Below the pieces are notes generated by a model. That model ran no database searches. It worked only from the letters and a program-made list of their open reading frames with translations, and had not been told where the DNA came from. A stretch of DNA of 51,574 nucleotides, from assembly GCA_936933955.1 (NCBI GenBank), contig CAKZIN010000046.1, positions 1-51,574 of the forward strand, given 5' to 3'. This DNA is from an uncultured Sphingopyxis sp. Lineage in GTDB: Bacteria; Pseudomonadota; Alphaproteobacteria; Sphingomonadales; Sphingomonadaceae. Each line of letters begins with the position of its first letter. The stretch's first letter is position 1. Made by a program: the position numbers and the translations under genes. This document shows, one piece after another, positions 1 through 8,607 of this stretch.

Positions 1-534
1 CACCCCGCCGACGCGCGCGAGCGCCTGCGCCGTGACACCGATGTTCGCGCCGCAGCGTTGCACGTGACGCGGCGCCGGGTCGTGGGGGCGGGGGTCCAGC
101 CGCGCTTCCAGCGCCGCTCGCAACGCGAGATAACGCCATTCGAGATCGCCGATGTGCAGAGCCTCGGGCGGCTGGTGGCGAAGCTCCTCCCAATCGCCGC
201 TCACCCGCCCCGCGACGGCATCGACGCCGTCGAGCGCCGCCGCCATCTGCGCCACCCAGTCTGCATCGGGCACGCAGTCGGCGTCGGTGGTGGCGATGCG
301 GTCCCCTCGCTCCGCCGCCAGCGCCATCGCCATCCGCCGCGCATAGCCCGCGCCTGCCGGGTCAAGCGTCGCCTCGATTACCTCCGCCCCGCGCTTGCGC
401 GCAATCTCTGCTGTCGCGTCGGTGCAGTTGTTGGCGAGCACCAGCACATGCGCGCCCTGCGGTATCAGCGCGTCGAGGCAGCGGCCGATCAGCGCCGCCT
501 CGTCGCGCGCAGGGATGGCGACGATCAGCGGCAA
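1..534 (-). CDS. Family 2 glycosyltransferase, C-terminus cut by window edge
   Basis: This is the N-terminal 178 codons of a GT-A fold, family 2 glycosyltransferase; the rest lies beyond base 1. It reads from a nucleotide-binding first strand (LIVAIPARDEAALIGRCLDAL) through TTDADCVPDADWV, which carries the DxD-type metal/nucleotide-sugar site, to GANIGVTAQALARVGGV, a typical acceptor-side motif. No ATG or GTG lies in a sensible place. The best start is TTG at 534, which overlaps the upstream PIG-L fusion gene by 10 bases and suggests translational coupling. It is the last visible gene of a minus-strand run of three glycosyltransferases and a deacetylase/methyltransferase. The sugar donor and acceptor cannot be told from sequence. 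The family is secure; the start is less so. Confidence 0.85.
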   Translation of the reverse strand, partial: MPLIVAIPARDEAALIGRCLDALIPQGAHVLVLANNCTDATAEIARKRGAEVIEATLDPAGAGYARRMAMALAAERGDRIATTDADCVPDADWVAQMAAALDGVDAVAGRVSGDWEELRHQPPEALHIGDLEWRYLALRAALEARLDPRPHDPAPRHVQRCGANIGVTAQALARVGGV

Positions 535-1721
535 CGCGTCAGCACGTCGATGCGCAGCCGGTCGGTGCGGGTCGCTTCGATCCTTCGCCAGCCGGGGAGG
601 TGCGCGATCAACGCCTCCGCCGCCATGTCGCCGCTGAGCGCGCACTCGGTCTCGCCGAGATAGATGGTGGCAACGATGCGCGCGTCCTCGGTCGCGATTG
701 CGTCGCAGCGCCGCGCGACCTCGATCACGCCATGCAGCCCGAGATAGTAGAGCATATCGGACAGGAGCAGCGTATCGAATGGCCCCTCCGGCGTCGCCCC
801 CGGCAAGGCGCCCTCGATCAGCGTCACGTTGGAGAGGTGCCCGACCCGCCGTCGCGCGTGAGCGATGGCCTCGCGAGATGCCTCGACCGCGACCACCTCC
901 GCCGCGACCTGGGCCAGCCGCTCGGTCAGCGCTCCGGCGGCGGCGCCCGCCTCGAACAGGCGGCCAGATCGCGGGCCGAGCGCGGCGAGGGTGCGATCGA
1001 AGCGGTCCGCCTCATAGGCCTCACGGTCGTAGCCCCAGGGGTCGGGATCAGCAGCGAACATCGCGTCGAAATGCGCCGCGTCGACCGCCCCTCGGTTGTC
1101 GGGCAATACGACTGGAGTCACATATTCGACATCTAGAAACTCTGCGACGGCGGCTTCCGGCAGAACGAAGCCGCTAGGGTCGCTGGTCTGGCTGACGTGC
1201 GCAGCGATCGCGCGGGCCTTGGCATCGCGAGCCTCCCCGACCGGCAGTGCCTGCCAGCGGGGCGAGGGGGCGAATCGGCCGTCGACGCGCTGGCTCACCG
1301 GCATCGTCCACAATGCGGCGCCATGCCCCTCCCCGATCAGCCGAGCAGCGACGCCGAAGGCTGCGCGGTGATCGGGATGCGCATCGGTGGGATCGGTGAC
1401 GAGCAGGGTGGCATCGCGCGGAACCGCCTTCCGCAACGAACCAAGGTCGCAGCGCGCCGCGTCCAATGCCCCATCGCGATGGCCGAGCGCAATGAGTGCC
1501 GCCTCGCCAACGCCGAGCTCGCCAAGACCCGCGCGCGCTTCGTCCAATCGGCGCTGCACGAGCCCCTCCGCCTGCGGGTGGCTCGCGCTGCCGTCGGTGA
1601 GCAGCACGATGCGCACAGGCACACCGGAGGCGGAGGCGCGCGCGATGATGCCGCCGGCGCCCAGCACTTCGTCGTCGGGATGCGGGGCGAGCACGACCAG
1701 CCCGCCGGCTTCGAACTTCAT
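525..1721 (-). CDS. PIG-L family deacetylase fused to a SAM-dependent methyltransferase
   Basis: A 398-residue two-domain protein. The N-terminal half (about 1-200) is a PIG-L/LmbE zinc deacetylase: APHPDDEVLGAGG at 12-24 gives the His and Asp metal ligands and catalytic Asp, and DAHPDH at 113-118 gives the second histidine pair. The family removes N-acetyl groups from amino sugars such as GlcNAc-PI or GlcNAc-inositol. The C-terminal half is a NodS-like class I methyltransferase: DPDPWGYDREAYEADRF (about 225-241) is the family entry motif, and FEAGAAAGALTERL (about 256-269) is the SAM-binding motif I, with Ala where most relatives have Gly-Cys or Gly-Ser. A plausible role is N-deacetylation then N-methylation of a glycan or glycolipid intermediate made by the adjacent glycosyltransferases. 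The ATG at 1721 overlaps the stop of the upstream glycosyltransferase (ATGA). The substrate is inferred, not shown. Confidence 0.88.
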   Translation of the reverse strand: MKFEAGGLVVLAPHPDDEVLGAGGIIARASASGVPVRIVLLTDGSASHPQAEGLVQRRLDEARAGLGELGVGEAALIALGHRDGALDAARCDLGSLRKAVPRDATLLVTDPTDAHPDHRAAFGVAARLIGEGHGAALWTMPVSQRVDGRFAPSPRWQALPVGEARDAKARAIAAHVSQTSDPSGFVLPEAAVAEFLDVEYVTPVVLPDNRGAVDAAHFDAMFAADPDPWGYDREAYEADRFDRTLAALGPRSGRLFEAGAAAGALTERLAQVAAEVVAVEASREAIAHARRRVGHLSNVTLIEGALPGATPEGPFDTLLLSDMLYYLGLHGVIEVARRCDAIATEDARIVATIYLGETECALSGDMAAEALIAHLPGWRRIEATRTDRLRIDVLTRCR

Positions 1722-2647
1722 GCCGCCGCCAGCGCAGCGGTCAGCCAGCCGCGGGTCGCTTCTGTCATCGGCAGTCCGTCCTGCACCGCCAGCCTCTCAG
1801 GCGCCGAGACGAAGTCGAAGCCCACGTCGGGCACGTTGATCGGCACCGCCTCCCAACCGCCGCCCGCCTTCCAGCGCGCAATCGTTTCCCACACCGCGGC
1901 GCGGTCGGCTTCACGCCGGTCGCTGCGGTAGCCGGTCGCGGCGTGCGCGGTGAGGCTGTCCGACTGCTCATATTTGTCGAGCAGAACGTCGTCGATGAAC
2001 CAGATGTTTGCACCCGCCATCAGCGCGCGGTTACGCAGGTCGCGGTCCTCCTCGACACTGTCGCGAAAGCCGCCGATGCGGTCGAACAATGCGCGGCGAA
2101 ACAGCCCCGAGTTGATCAGCACCCAATCGCCGAGCGGTCCACTGCCGAACTGGAGGTTAGGAAAGAAGTCGTCGAGCAACGACAGCGTCCGCGCGATGCG
2201 CGCGCTCGAACCGTCGGCCATGACAAAGCGATGCGCGGTGAGCACGAGGTCGATTGTCGCCGCGCCCCCCGGCACCTGCTTGCTCGCCAAGTGCCACGGC
2301 AAGCACGGGTCGGCGCCCAGGTCGGTGCGCGTCAGAATGCGCTGCTGGCGCAAAATCTTGTCGCGGTGAGGAATGTCATCGCTGTCGTGAAAGCTGATCG
2401 CGTCGCATGGTGTCAGCGCAAGGCCGACGTTTTTGGCGCCAGCGGTGCCCACGTTGCGGCCAAGCGCAACGTAGACAAAGCGTGGGTCGTCGAACCAACG
2501 CGATGCCACCGCGCGGCTGCCATCGCTGGAGCCGTCGTCGACGACGACCACCAGGACGTCGTGTTGTGCCTGCCCTAGCGCCGCCTCGATCGCCTGGCCG
2601 AGATGATGCGCGCGGTTGAAGGTCGGGATGACGATCGCCGACCTCAC
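1718..2647 (-). CDS. Family 2 glycosyltransferase
   Basis: A 309-residue soluble GT-A glycosyltransferase of family 2. The N-terminus AIVIPTFNRAHHLGQAIEAAL and VVVDDGSSDGS (about 35-46) are the nucleotide-binding hallmarks. HDSDDIPHR (about 88-96) carries the DxD-like metal site, and GGFRDSVEEDRDLRNRALMAG is the acceptor/catalytic region with the ED pair. There is no membrane segment, so it probably works on the cytoplasmic face on a lipid-linked or nucleotide-activated acceptor. The start is GTG at 2647, which overlaps the stop of the upstream glycosyltransferase (GTGA); its own stop overlaps the PIG-L fusion start by 4 bases. This tight packing suggests one mRNA. Donor and product are unknown. 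Confidence 0.85.
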   Translation of the reverse strand: MRSAIVIPTFNRAHHLGQAIEAALGQAQHDVLVVVVDDGSSDGSRAVASRWFDDPRFVYVALGRNVGTAGAKNVGLALTPCDAISFHDSDDIPHRDKILRQQRILTRTDLGADPCLPWHLASKQVPGGAATIDLVLTAHRFVMADGSSARIARTLSLLDDFFPNLQFGSGPLGDWVLINSGLFRRALFDRIGGFRDSVEEDRDLRNRALMAGANIWFIDDVLLDKYEQSDSLTAHAATGYRSDRREADRAAVWETIARWKAGGGWEAVPINVPDVGFDFVSAPERLAVQDGLPMTEATRGWLTAALAAA

Positions 2648-3996
2648 GCCACGGCCGCCTGACGCAGCGACCGATCGACCAGCGGCACGGTGATGAGGCC
2701 CGCGCTACACAGCAAGGTGAGTGCGGCTGGGAGCCACCATCCTTGCGCCGCCAGGACAGCGGCTAACAGCAGTGCGAGCGCGGATCCCATGCTCTCGACG
2801 TTCCATACCGACCCGCGCGACCCGGCGGACTTGGGGGTGCGCCGGAACTGCAAGCGCTTACCCCACATCACCGGCCACCACCCAAGACTTGAGGTCCAGA
2901 GAAGCGCGCTCTTGACGACGAGTACGCTCGGCGACCGCAGCGCAAGTGCGCGGAATACCAAGCCGAGACAGGTCGCGATGAGCGTGGCGCTGCTCACCGC
3001 CATGAGAGCTCCTGCCAGCTCCACGCCCGGCCCCGCCAGCGCCAGCCAGGCGAACGCCAGAAGCGGAATTGCGATGAAGCTCGGCCAGGCGGTCAGTTGT
3101 GCGACCACCGCAGCGCTACCACCACGGCCGCGAGCTCCACGCTGCAGAAGTCCGAGCAGGCTCTGCACGTTGCCTGCGACCCAACGCTGTCGCTGCGTCC
3201 GCAGCCCGGCGAAGTCGACGGGCAGTAGACCGCGTCCGACGATCCGGTCGACGTAGCGCCCATTCATCCCGAGCTCCCACAAACGCACACCAAGTTCCGC
3301 ATCCTCGGTGATCGTGGAGGTCGGCCAGCCACCCGCCGCCTCCAGCGCGCGTCGCTCGATCAGGCTCAGCGTGCCGGTCAGCAACGGCGCACCCGAAGCG
3401 TTGGCCGCTGCGGGGTACTGCTCGAAATATGCGCGCAACTCGCGCTCGACCGACCTTGCCGACCCGACGCCACGATAGGCCTGCGGGAACTGCACAAAAT
3501 CCGCGCCGCTTTCCCGCGCCGCCTCGACTGCGCGCGTCAAAAAGTCGGGGCTGACCTGGTAGTCGGCGTCGATAACGGCAACGAAACGAGCGGCCTCGTG
3601 CGTCTCCTGCAGCGCGATGTTGAGCGCCCCGGCCTTTGCGCCCTCCACCCCGTCGCGGTGTATGAAGCGAAAGCGCGAGCCGAGCGATGCGACGTGCTCC
3701 GCTACCGGCTGCCATGTCGTGGGCGATGGCGTGTTGTTGTCGATTAGGAGGACGTCGAAGGCCGGATAGTCCATCGCCGCCAGTGCATCCAACGTCGCAA
3801 TGACCATGCGCGGCGGCTCATCGTGCGTCGCAACATGGACCGAGACGTGCGGTGTGGTTTCCGCCAAACTCCGCGGCGCCATCGAACCGAGACCAGCCGC
3901 CCTCCCCGGGCTACGCGCCAACGCGGCCCACGCGAATGCAGCCAGATTGGCGCATGCCAAACCTAGCAATATCACTGAAACCGCGCTCGCGAGCAC
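2644..3996 (-). CDS. Membrane-bound processive family 2 glycosyltransferase
   Basis: A 450-residue inner-membrane glycosyltransferase of the cellulose-synthase-like type. An N-terminal membrane segment (about 5-30) precedes the GT-A domain, which shows the D,D,D,QxxRW signature: IDNNTPSP, VIDADYQVSPDF, TITEDAELGVRLW and QRQRWVAGNVQ. Several hydrophobic segments follow (about 305-450). Enzymes of this type usually polymerise and translocate a beta-linked glycan, though single-transfer members exist. The start is GTG at 3996. Upstream lies a 66-base gap to cysQ, so this may be the first gene of the glycosyltransferase run, or the run may continue from the cys genes. The catalytic motifs are complete; the product is not predictable from sequence. 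Confidence 0.85.
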   Translation of the reverse strand: MLASAVSVILLGLACANLAAFAWAALARSPGRAAGLGSMAPRSLAETTPHVSVHVATHDEPPRMVIATLDALAAMDYPAFDVLLIDNNTPSPTTWQPVAEHVASLGSRFRFIHRDGVEGAKAGALNIALQETHEAARFVAVIDADYQVSPDFLTRAVEAARESGADFVQFPQAYRGVGSARSVERELRAYFEQYPAAANASGAPLLTGTLSLIERRALEAAGGWPTSTITEDAELGVRLWELGMNGRYVDRIVGRGLLPVDFAGLRTQRQRWVAGNVQSLLGLLQRGARGRGGSAAVVAQLTAWPSFIAIPLLAFAWLALAGPGVELAGALMAVSSATLIATCLGLVFRALALRSPSVLVVKSALLWTSSLGWWPVMWGKRLQFRRTPKSAGSRGSVWNVESMGSALALLLAAVLAAQGWWLPAALTLLCSAGLITVPLVDRSLRQAAVA

Positions 3997-4062
3997 GCAT
4001 CATCCCCCGGGCGTGGCTCGCCCAACGCCATCAACGCGCGGCGTTCGTTACAGTGCCGTGAT

Positions 4063-4785
4063 CTAACTTTTGAGTATCGCTAGCGCGCGGTCGTGCAGAT
4101 CGGCGGGCGCGACGAGCAGGTCGTCGATGCGGCTCGATGCGCAATTATAGACGATGTCGCTGCCGTCGAGCCGCGTTGCGCGCAGGCCGGCTGCCGACGC
4201 CACCGCGACGGGCGCTGCATTGTCCCACTGATGCTGCCCGCCGCTGTGGACGTAGAGGTCCGCTTCGCCGCACACGATCGCCGCGATCTTGGCGCCCGCC
4301 GATCCCATCGGCACCAGCACACCGCCGAGCGCATCGGCGAGCAACTGCGCCTCCGGCGGAGGACGCGTGCGTGAGACGAGGATCCGGGGCATCGCCATTT
4401 CTCTGCCGCGCGCGGGGGGTCGATCGGATCGCAACAGCTGGCGCTTGGCCGGAAGCGCCAACGCCCCCACCGCCGCCACCCCGTCGATGGCGAGTCCGAC
4501 GTGGACGGCCCAGTCATCGCGGCCCTCGGCAAACTCGCGGGTGCCATCGAGCGGGTCGACGATCCACACCCGCGACGCCGCAAGCCGCGAGCCATCGCAC
4601 GGGTGCTCCTCGCTCAGCAGTGCATCGTCCGGGCGCGCGGCGCGAAGCCGAGCCGTGATGAGCGCGTCCGCCTCCCGGTCGCCGTGCACGCCGCATCGCG
4701 CATCCGCGCCCAGCCGCGCGCGCAGGTCGAGCAGCATCGCGCCCGCCTCGGCAGCAATGGCCGCCGCAAGTTCGGCGTCGGTCAT
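4063..4785 (-). CDS. cysQ: 3'(2'),5'-bisphosphate nucleotidase CysQ
   Basis: A 240-residue inositol-monophosphatase-fold enzyme that hydrolyses 3'-phosphoadenosine 5'-phosphate (PAP) to AMP and phosphate. PAP is the by-product when PAPS is used by PAPS reductase or by sulfotransferases. Metal-binding motifs are in order: LSEEHP (the Glu), IVDPLDGTREFAEGRDDWAVHVGL (DPxDGT) and QHQWDNAAPVAVASAAG (the WDxAA motif with the last Asp). The length fits CysQ. Its ATG overlaps the cysNC stop by 4 bases, so it is coupled to sulfate activation. No sulfotransferase or PAPS reductase gene lies in the window, so the consumer of PAPS is elsewhere. Confidence 0.93.
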   Translation of the reverse strand: MTDAELAAAIAAEAGAMLLDLRARLGADARCGVHGDREADALITARLRAARPDDALLSEEHPCDGSRLAASRVWIVDPLDGTREFAEGRDDWAVHVGLAIDGVAAVGALALPAKRQLLRSDRPPARGREMAMPRILVSRTRPPPEAQLLADALGGVLVPMGSAGAKIAAIVCGEADLYVHSGGQHQWDNAAPVAVASAAGLRATRLDGSDIVYNCASSRIDDLLVAPADLHDRALAILKS

Positions 4786-6584
4786 GGGTCGATCAGCGCA
4801 AGGATCATCGCGACCGCATCATCGACGCTGGTGGCGCTGGTGTCGATACGCAGATCGGGCCGCTCCGGCGGCTCATAGGGGCTGGAGAGGCCCGTGAAAT
4901 TGGCGATCTCCCCGGCGCGAGCGCGCTTGTAAAGGCCTTTGGGATCGCGTCGCTCCGCCTCCTCGAGCGGCACGTCGACATGCACTTCGACCATCCGACA
5001 GTCGCCCACGCGCTCGCGCACCAGCGCTCGGTCGGCGCGATAGGGGGAGATGAACGCCGCGATCACGATCAGCCCCGCGTCGAGCATCAGTCGTGCGACT
5101 TCGCCGGCGCGCCGGATATTCTCTATCCGGTCCGCCTCAGTGAAGCCCAGGTCGCGGTTGAGGCCATGGCGCAGATTGTCGCCGTCGAGCAGCGCAGCGT
5201 GCCGCCCGCGCGCCGCGAGTGCACGGTCGAGCGCGTCTGCGATGGTCGACTTGCCCGCGCCGGACAACCCCGTCAGCCACACCAGCCGCGGGCGTTGCTG
5301 CATCAGCGCCGCGCGATCCTCCGCCGTCACGCTCAGCGGCTGCGGTCGCACCGTGCTCGCGCGGTAGAGCGCATGGCGGATCATCCCCGCCGCCACCGTC
5401 GCATGGCTCTGCGCATCGACCAGAATGAAGGCGCCGAAGTCGCGGTTGCGCGAATATGGTGCGAAGACGAGGCGCGCGTCGCAGGCGATCTTGGCGCGGG
5501 CGATGTCGTTCTCGCGCAGGGTTCGCGCGGCAACGCCGACGCCTGTGTCAACGTCGACAACGTGATCGGGCGCGCGCACCACCGCCGCCACCTCCTGCGG
5601 GCCGAGTTGCAGGCGATAGGCGCGACCGACCACCATCGGATCAACGGCGAACCAGATGAGGTCGACCTCGAACTGGTCGGCGGTACTGAGCTCTGCCCCC
5701 TCACCCAGCAAGACATCACCGCGTCCGACGTCGATCGGCGGAGAGAGCTCGATGGCCACCGGGTCGCCCACGTCGGCCGAGGGCGCGGGTTCGCCCCGAC
5801 ACCATAGCGCGGCAACCCTCGACCGCGCGCCCGTCGTCAGCGCCAGCTCGTCCCCAACGGACAGCGGTCCTGCGAGCGGCCCGGCAAAGGCCCGCCCTCC
5901 GTTCGCCTGTCGCGCGACCCAGTGCACCGGCAGAACGGTTCCAGCGCCGGCCTCGTCGCGAGGATCGAGCGCGTCGATCGCGTCGAGCAGCGTCGGCCCC
6001 TCCCACCACGCCAACACCGTGCCGCGTTGCGTGAGGTTGCCGCCGTCGCGCGCGATCACCGGCAGCGCATCCACCGCGACGCCGAGTTCCCCGGCGAAAC
6101 CATGGAACTCGCGCGCGATGGCTGCGAAGCGCTGCGGCGCATCTTCGACGAGATCGAGCTTGTTGACGATCAGCAGCAGCCGCTCGACCCCCATCAGCGC
6201 GGCGATGCGCGCGTGGCGGCGGGTTTGCGTGACCATCCCGGAGCGCGCGTCGACCAGCAGAAGCGCCGCATCGGCGGTCGAGGCGGCGGTCGCCATGTTG
6301 CGCGTATATTGCGCGTGGCCCGGCGCGTCGGCGATGCGCACGCGTCGCCGGGGGGTGTCGAACTGACGCCACGCGATGTCGATGGTGATGCCCTGCTCGC
6401 GCTCTGCGGACAGCCCGTCGAGTGTGACGCTATGATCCCCGCCCGCGCGCTCGATCGCCGCGATCTGCTCCGCGGTGAGCGCGCCGACGTCCGCCAGCAA
6501 TCGCCCGATGAGAGTGGATTTGCCGTCGTCGACGCTGCCGCAGGCGACGAGGCAGACAAGCGGCCGATAGGGCGGCTCGTCCAT
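4782..6584 (-). CDS. cysNC: Bifunctional sulfate adenylyltransferase subunit 1/adenylylsulfate kinase
   Basis: A 600-residue fusion. The N-terminal part is the GTPase subunit of ATP sulfurylase (CysN), related to EF-Tu: P-loop GSVDDGKST (16-24), DAPGHAQYTRNM (G3) and NKLDLV (G4), then two beta-barrel domains. The C-terminal part from about residue 430 is APS kinase (CysC): P-loop GLSGAGKST, DGDNLRHGLNRDLGFT and ISPYRADR. With CysD it makes APS from sulfate and ATP at the cost of GTP, then phosphorylates APS to PAPS, the sulfate donor for reduction or for sulfating carbohydrates. NC fusions are well known in alpha- and gammaproteobacteria and in rhizobia (NodQ). The ATG at 6584 shares a base with the cysD stop (TGATG). 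Confidence 0.95.
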   Translation of the reverse strand: MDEPPYRPLVCLVACGSVDDGKSTLIGRLLADVGALTAEQIAAIERAGGDHSVTLDGLSAEREQGITIDIAWRQFDTPRRRVRIADAPGHAQYTRNMATAASTADAALLLVDARSGMVTQTRRHARIAALMGVERLLLIVNKLDLVEDAPQRFAAIAREFHGFAGELGVAVDALPVIARDGGNLTQRGTVLAWWEGPTLLDAIDALDPRDEAGAGTVLPVHWVARQANGGRAFAGPLAGPLSVGDELALTTGARSRVAALWCRGEPAPSADVGDPVAIELSPPIDVGRGDVLLGEGAELSTADQFEVDLIWFAVDPMVVGRAYRLQLGPQEVAAVVRAPDHVVDVDTGVGVAARTLRENDIARAKIACDARLVFAPYSRNRDFGAFILVDAQSHATVAAGMIRHALYRASTVRPQPLSVTAEDRAALMQQRPRLVWLTGLSGAGKSTIADALDRALAARGRHAALLDGDNLRHGLNRDLGFTEADRIENIRRAGEVARLMLDAGLIVIAAFISPYRADRALVRERVGDCRMVEVHVDVPLEEAERRDPKGLYKRARAGEIANFTGLSSPYEPPERPDLRIDTSATSVDDAVAMILALIDP

Positions 6585-7486
6585 CAGAAATACCCCGCCC
6601 GCTTACGCGCCTCGAGGCTGTCACCGCCGCCGTCGCGGTCGATCAGCCGCCCACCGCGCTCGCCTGCCCTCGTCACCGCGAGTTCGTCGAGAATGTCGGC
6701 AACACTCGACGCGTCGCTCTCCTGTCCCAGCGTTAGCGGGTAACAGCCTAGCGTGCGAAACCGCACCCGGCGCCGCTCGATGCGATCTTCCGGTGAGAGA
6801 CGGCAGCGCGCGTCGTCGACCAGCATCCAGCCGCCACCGCGACGCACCACCGCCCGCTCTGCGGCGAAGTACAGCGGGACCAGCTCGATGCGTTCGCGCG
6901 CGACATAGGACCAGACATCGCGCTCGCTCCAGTTGGAGAGCGGGAACACGCGCGCGCCCTCCCCCGCCGCGACCCGCGCGTTGTAAAGCGCCCACAGTTC
7001 GGGGCGTTGTCGCCTCGGCTCCCACCGCCCCGCCGCATCGCGCACGGAAACGATCCGCTCCTTGGCACGCGCCGGGTCCTCGTCACGCCGCGCACCGGCG
7101 AAGGCGAGGTCGTATCCGCCGCTGAGCAGCGCCTGCTTCAGCCCCTCGGTCTTCCAGAGGTCCGTATGCTGCGCGCCGTGGTCGAACGGATTGATCCCTG
7201 CAGCATCGGCTTCGGCGTTGCGATGGACGGTCAGTCGGTGCCGCGCCGCCAGCTTGTCGCGCTCGGCGTACATGGCTGCGAACTTCCAGGTCGTGTCGAC
7301 ATGCAGCAGGGGAAAGGGGAGCGCGCCTGGCGCGAAAGACTTCTCCGCGAGGCGCAGCATCACCGCGCTGTCCTTGCCCAGCGAATGTAGCATCACCGGC
7401 GCTCGCGACTGCGCGGTGGTTTCGCGCAGGATGTGGATCGCTTCTGCCTCCAGCGCGTCGAGCAGCGCGGGCGCGGTGGCCGTCAA
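6584..7486 (-). CDS. cysD: Sulfate adenylyltransferase subunit 2 CysD
   Basis: A 300-residue PAPS-reductase-like ATP pyrophosphatase, the catalytic subunit of ATP sulfurylase. The PP-motif is HSLGKDSAVMLRLAEKSF (SLGKDS at 35-40), followed by FPLLHVDTTWKF and the GARRDEDPARAKER loop. The C-terminus ends in SLEARKRAGYF, as in known CysD. Its stop overlaps the cysNC start, consistent with a heterodimer made from one mRNA. The only start that keeps the full domain is TTG at 7486; I see no strong ribosome-binding site, so the start is uncertain. DUF808 lies 13 bases upstream on the same strand, so the genes may be co-transcribed by chance or design. Confidence 0.93.
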   Translation of the reverse strand: MTATAPALLDALEAEAIHILRETTAQSRAPVMLHSLGKDSAVMLRLAEKSFAPGALPFPLLHVDTTWKFAAMYAERDKLAARHRLTVHRNAEADAAGINPFDHGAQHTDLWKTEGLKQALLSGGYDLAFAGARRDEDPARAKERIVSVRDAAGRWEPRRQRPELWALYNARVAAGEGARVFPLSNWSERDVWSYVARERIELVPLYFAAERAVVRRGGGWMLVDDARCRLSPEDRIERRRVRFRTLGCYPLTLGQESDASSVADILDELAVTRAGERGGRLIDRDGGGDSLEARKRAGYF

Positions 7487-7499
7487 AGCACGTATCCGA

Positions 7500-8423
7500 T
7501 CAATGCTTGCCGCGCGCAGCCAGCACCTTGTGGACGATCCAGGCGAGGATCGAACCGACGATCATACCGAAGAAGCCGGAAAGCAGCGCGTTGACGATCC
7601 AGCCGATGGCGCCGCCGCCGACCGATTTGGCGAGGCCCTTCACCAGCTCCTCCGGCGCGTGGAAGCCCAGTACCCCCATACCGTGGAGAAGTATCTGGCC
7701 GCCGACCCACAGCATTGCAAACGTGCCGATCCACGCCAGCGCGGTGAGCAGCTTGGGCATTGCCCTCACCATGCCGCGCCCGAGCCGCTGCGACGCCGGG
7801 TTCGACCGTTTGGCGAGGTGAAGGCCGATATCGTCCATCTTCACGATCAGCCCGACCGCGCCATAGACCATCAGCGTGATGACGATCGCAACGATGCCGA
7901 GAACGAGGCCGCGTTCCCACAGCGGCTTGTCCGCAATCTCCGCCAGCGCGATCGCCATGATCTCCGCCGAAAGGATGAAGTCGGTGCGGATCGCACCGGC
8001 GACGCGCTCCTTTTCGAAGGCGACGGGGTCCTCGATCGGCCCCTCCAGCGTTTCACCATGGGTTTCGCCGGTGAACTTCTCAATCAGCTTTTCTGCGCCT
8101 TCGAAGCACAGGAACGCGCCGCCGATCATCAGCAACGGCGTGATCGCGGCAGGGAGAAACTCGCTCAGCAGCAATGCGAGCGGGAGAAGAATGATGAGTT
8201 TGTTGAACAGCGATCCGCGCGCGATCTTGGCGATGATCGGGATTTCGCGGTCAGGCGTGAAGTTGGTGACGTAGGCAGGCGTCACCGCCGCATCGTCGAT
8301 CACCACGCCCGCCGCCTTCGTCCCCGCCTTCGCTGCGGCGAGCCCGACGTCGTCGACGGAGGCCGCCGCCATGCGCGCGATCACCGCAACATCGTCGAGC
8401 AGTGCGGCGAGACCTGACGGCAT
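7500..8423 (-). CDS. DUF808 family inner-membrane protein (YedI-like)
   Basis: A 307-residue multi-spanning membrane protein of the DUF808/YedI family, whose biochemical role is unknown. The opening (PSGLAALLDDVAVIARMAAA) and the conserved run DDAAVTPAYVTNFTPDREIPII are typical. Hydrophobic segments lie at about 75-105, 150-185, 190-215 and 225-300, and GAIRTDFILSAEIMAIAL is the conserved central segment. The length is normal for the family. The start is ATG at 8423. It is followed after 13 bases by cysD on the same strand; I see no functional link to sulfate activation. The family assignment is firm, but the family name says nothing about function. Confidence 0.88.
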   Translation of the reverse strand: MPSGLAALLDDVAVIARMAAASVDDVGLAAAKAGTKAAGVVIDDAAVTPAYVTNFTPDREIPIIAKIARGSLFNKLIILLPLALLLSEFLPAAITPLLMIGGAFLCFEGAEKLIEKFTGETHGETLEGPIEDPVAFEKERVAGAIRTDFILSAEIMAIALAEIADKPLWERGLVLGIVAIVITLMVYGAVGLIVKMDDIGLHLAKRSNPASQRLGRGMVRAMPKLLTALAWIGTFAMLWVGGQILLHGMGVLGFHAPEELVKGLAKSVGGGAIGWIVNALLSGFFGMIVGSILAWIVHKVLAARGKH

Positions 8424-8607
8424 ATTCGAAAACCCCTGAAACGCGGAACGTCGTGCTTGCCTCGCGCTAGCGGAAGCGCGGGCTCGGCGTAAAGGAAAAG
8501 GCGACCGGGCCTGCGCGCGCCAAGTCTCCGCGGATTGTGGTAAAGCGCCTTGTCGATGGGTTTCGACGTCGGATAAAAGCCAGCCGCGGCTACGAGATCG
8601 CGGGCGG

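Noticed and set aside
58..663. Plus-strand open frames over the first 2.6 kb
   Set aside because: They mirror the glycosyltransferase and PIG-L genes on the other strand, have Arg/Ala-rich low-information text and match no family.
4063..7486. cysDNCQ as a phosphorothioation or other DNA-modification system
   Set aside because: The motifs are those of ATP sulfurylase, APS kinase and PAP phosphatase; no dnd or ssp gene is present.
8424..8607. Possible small RNA or tRNA between DUF808 and the deacetylase
   Set aside because: No cloverleaf, no strong hairpin with a T run and no open frame was found; it is probably just a promoter region.
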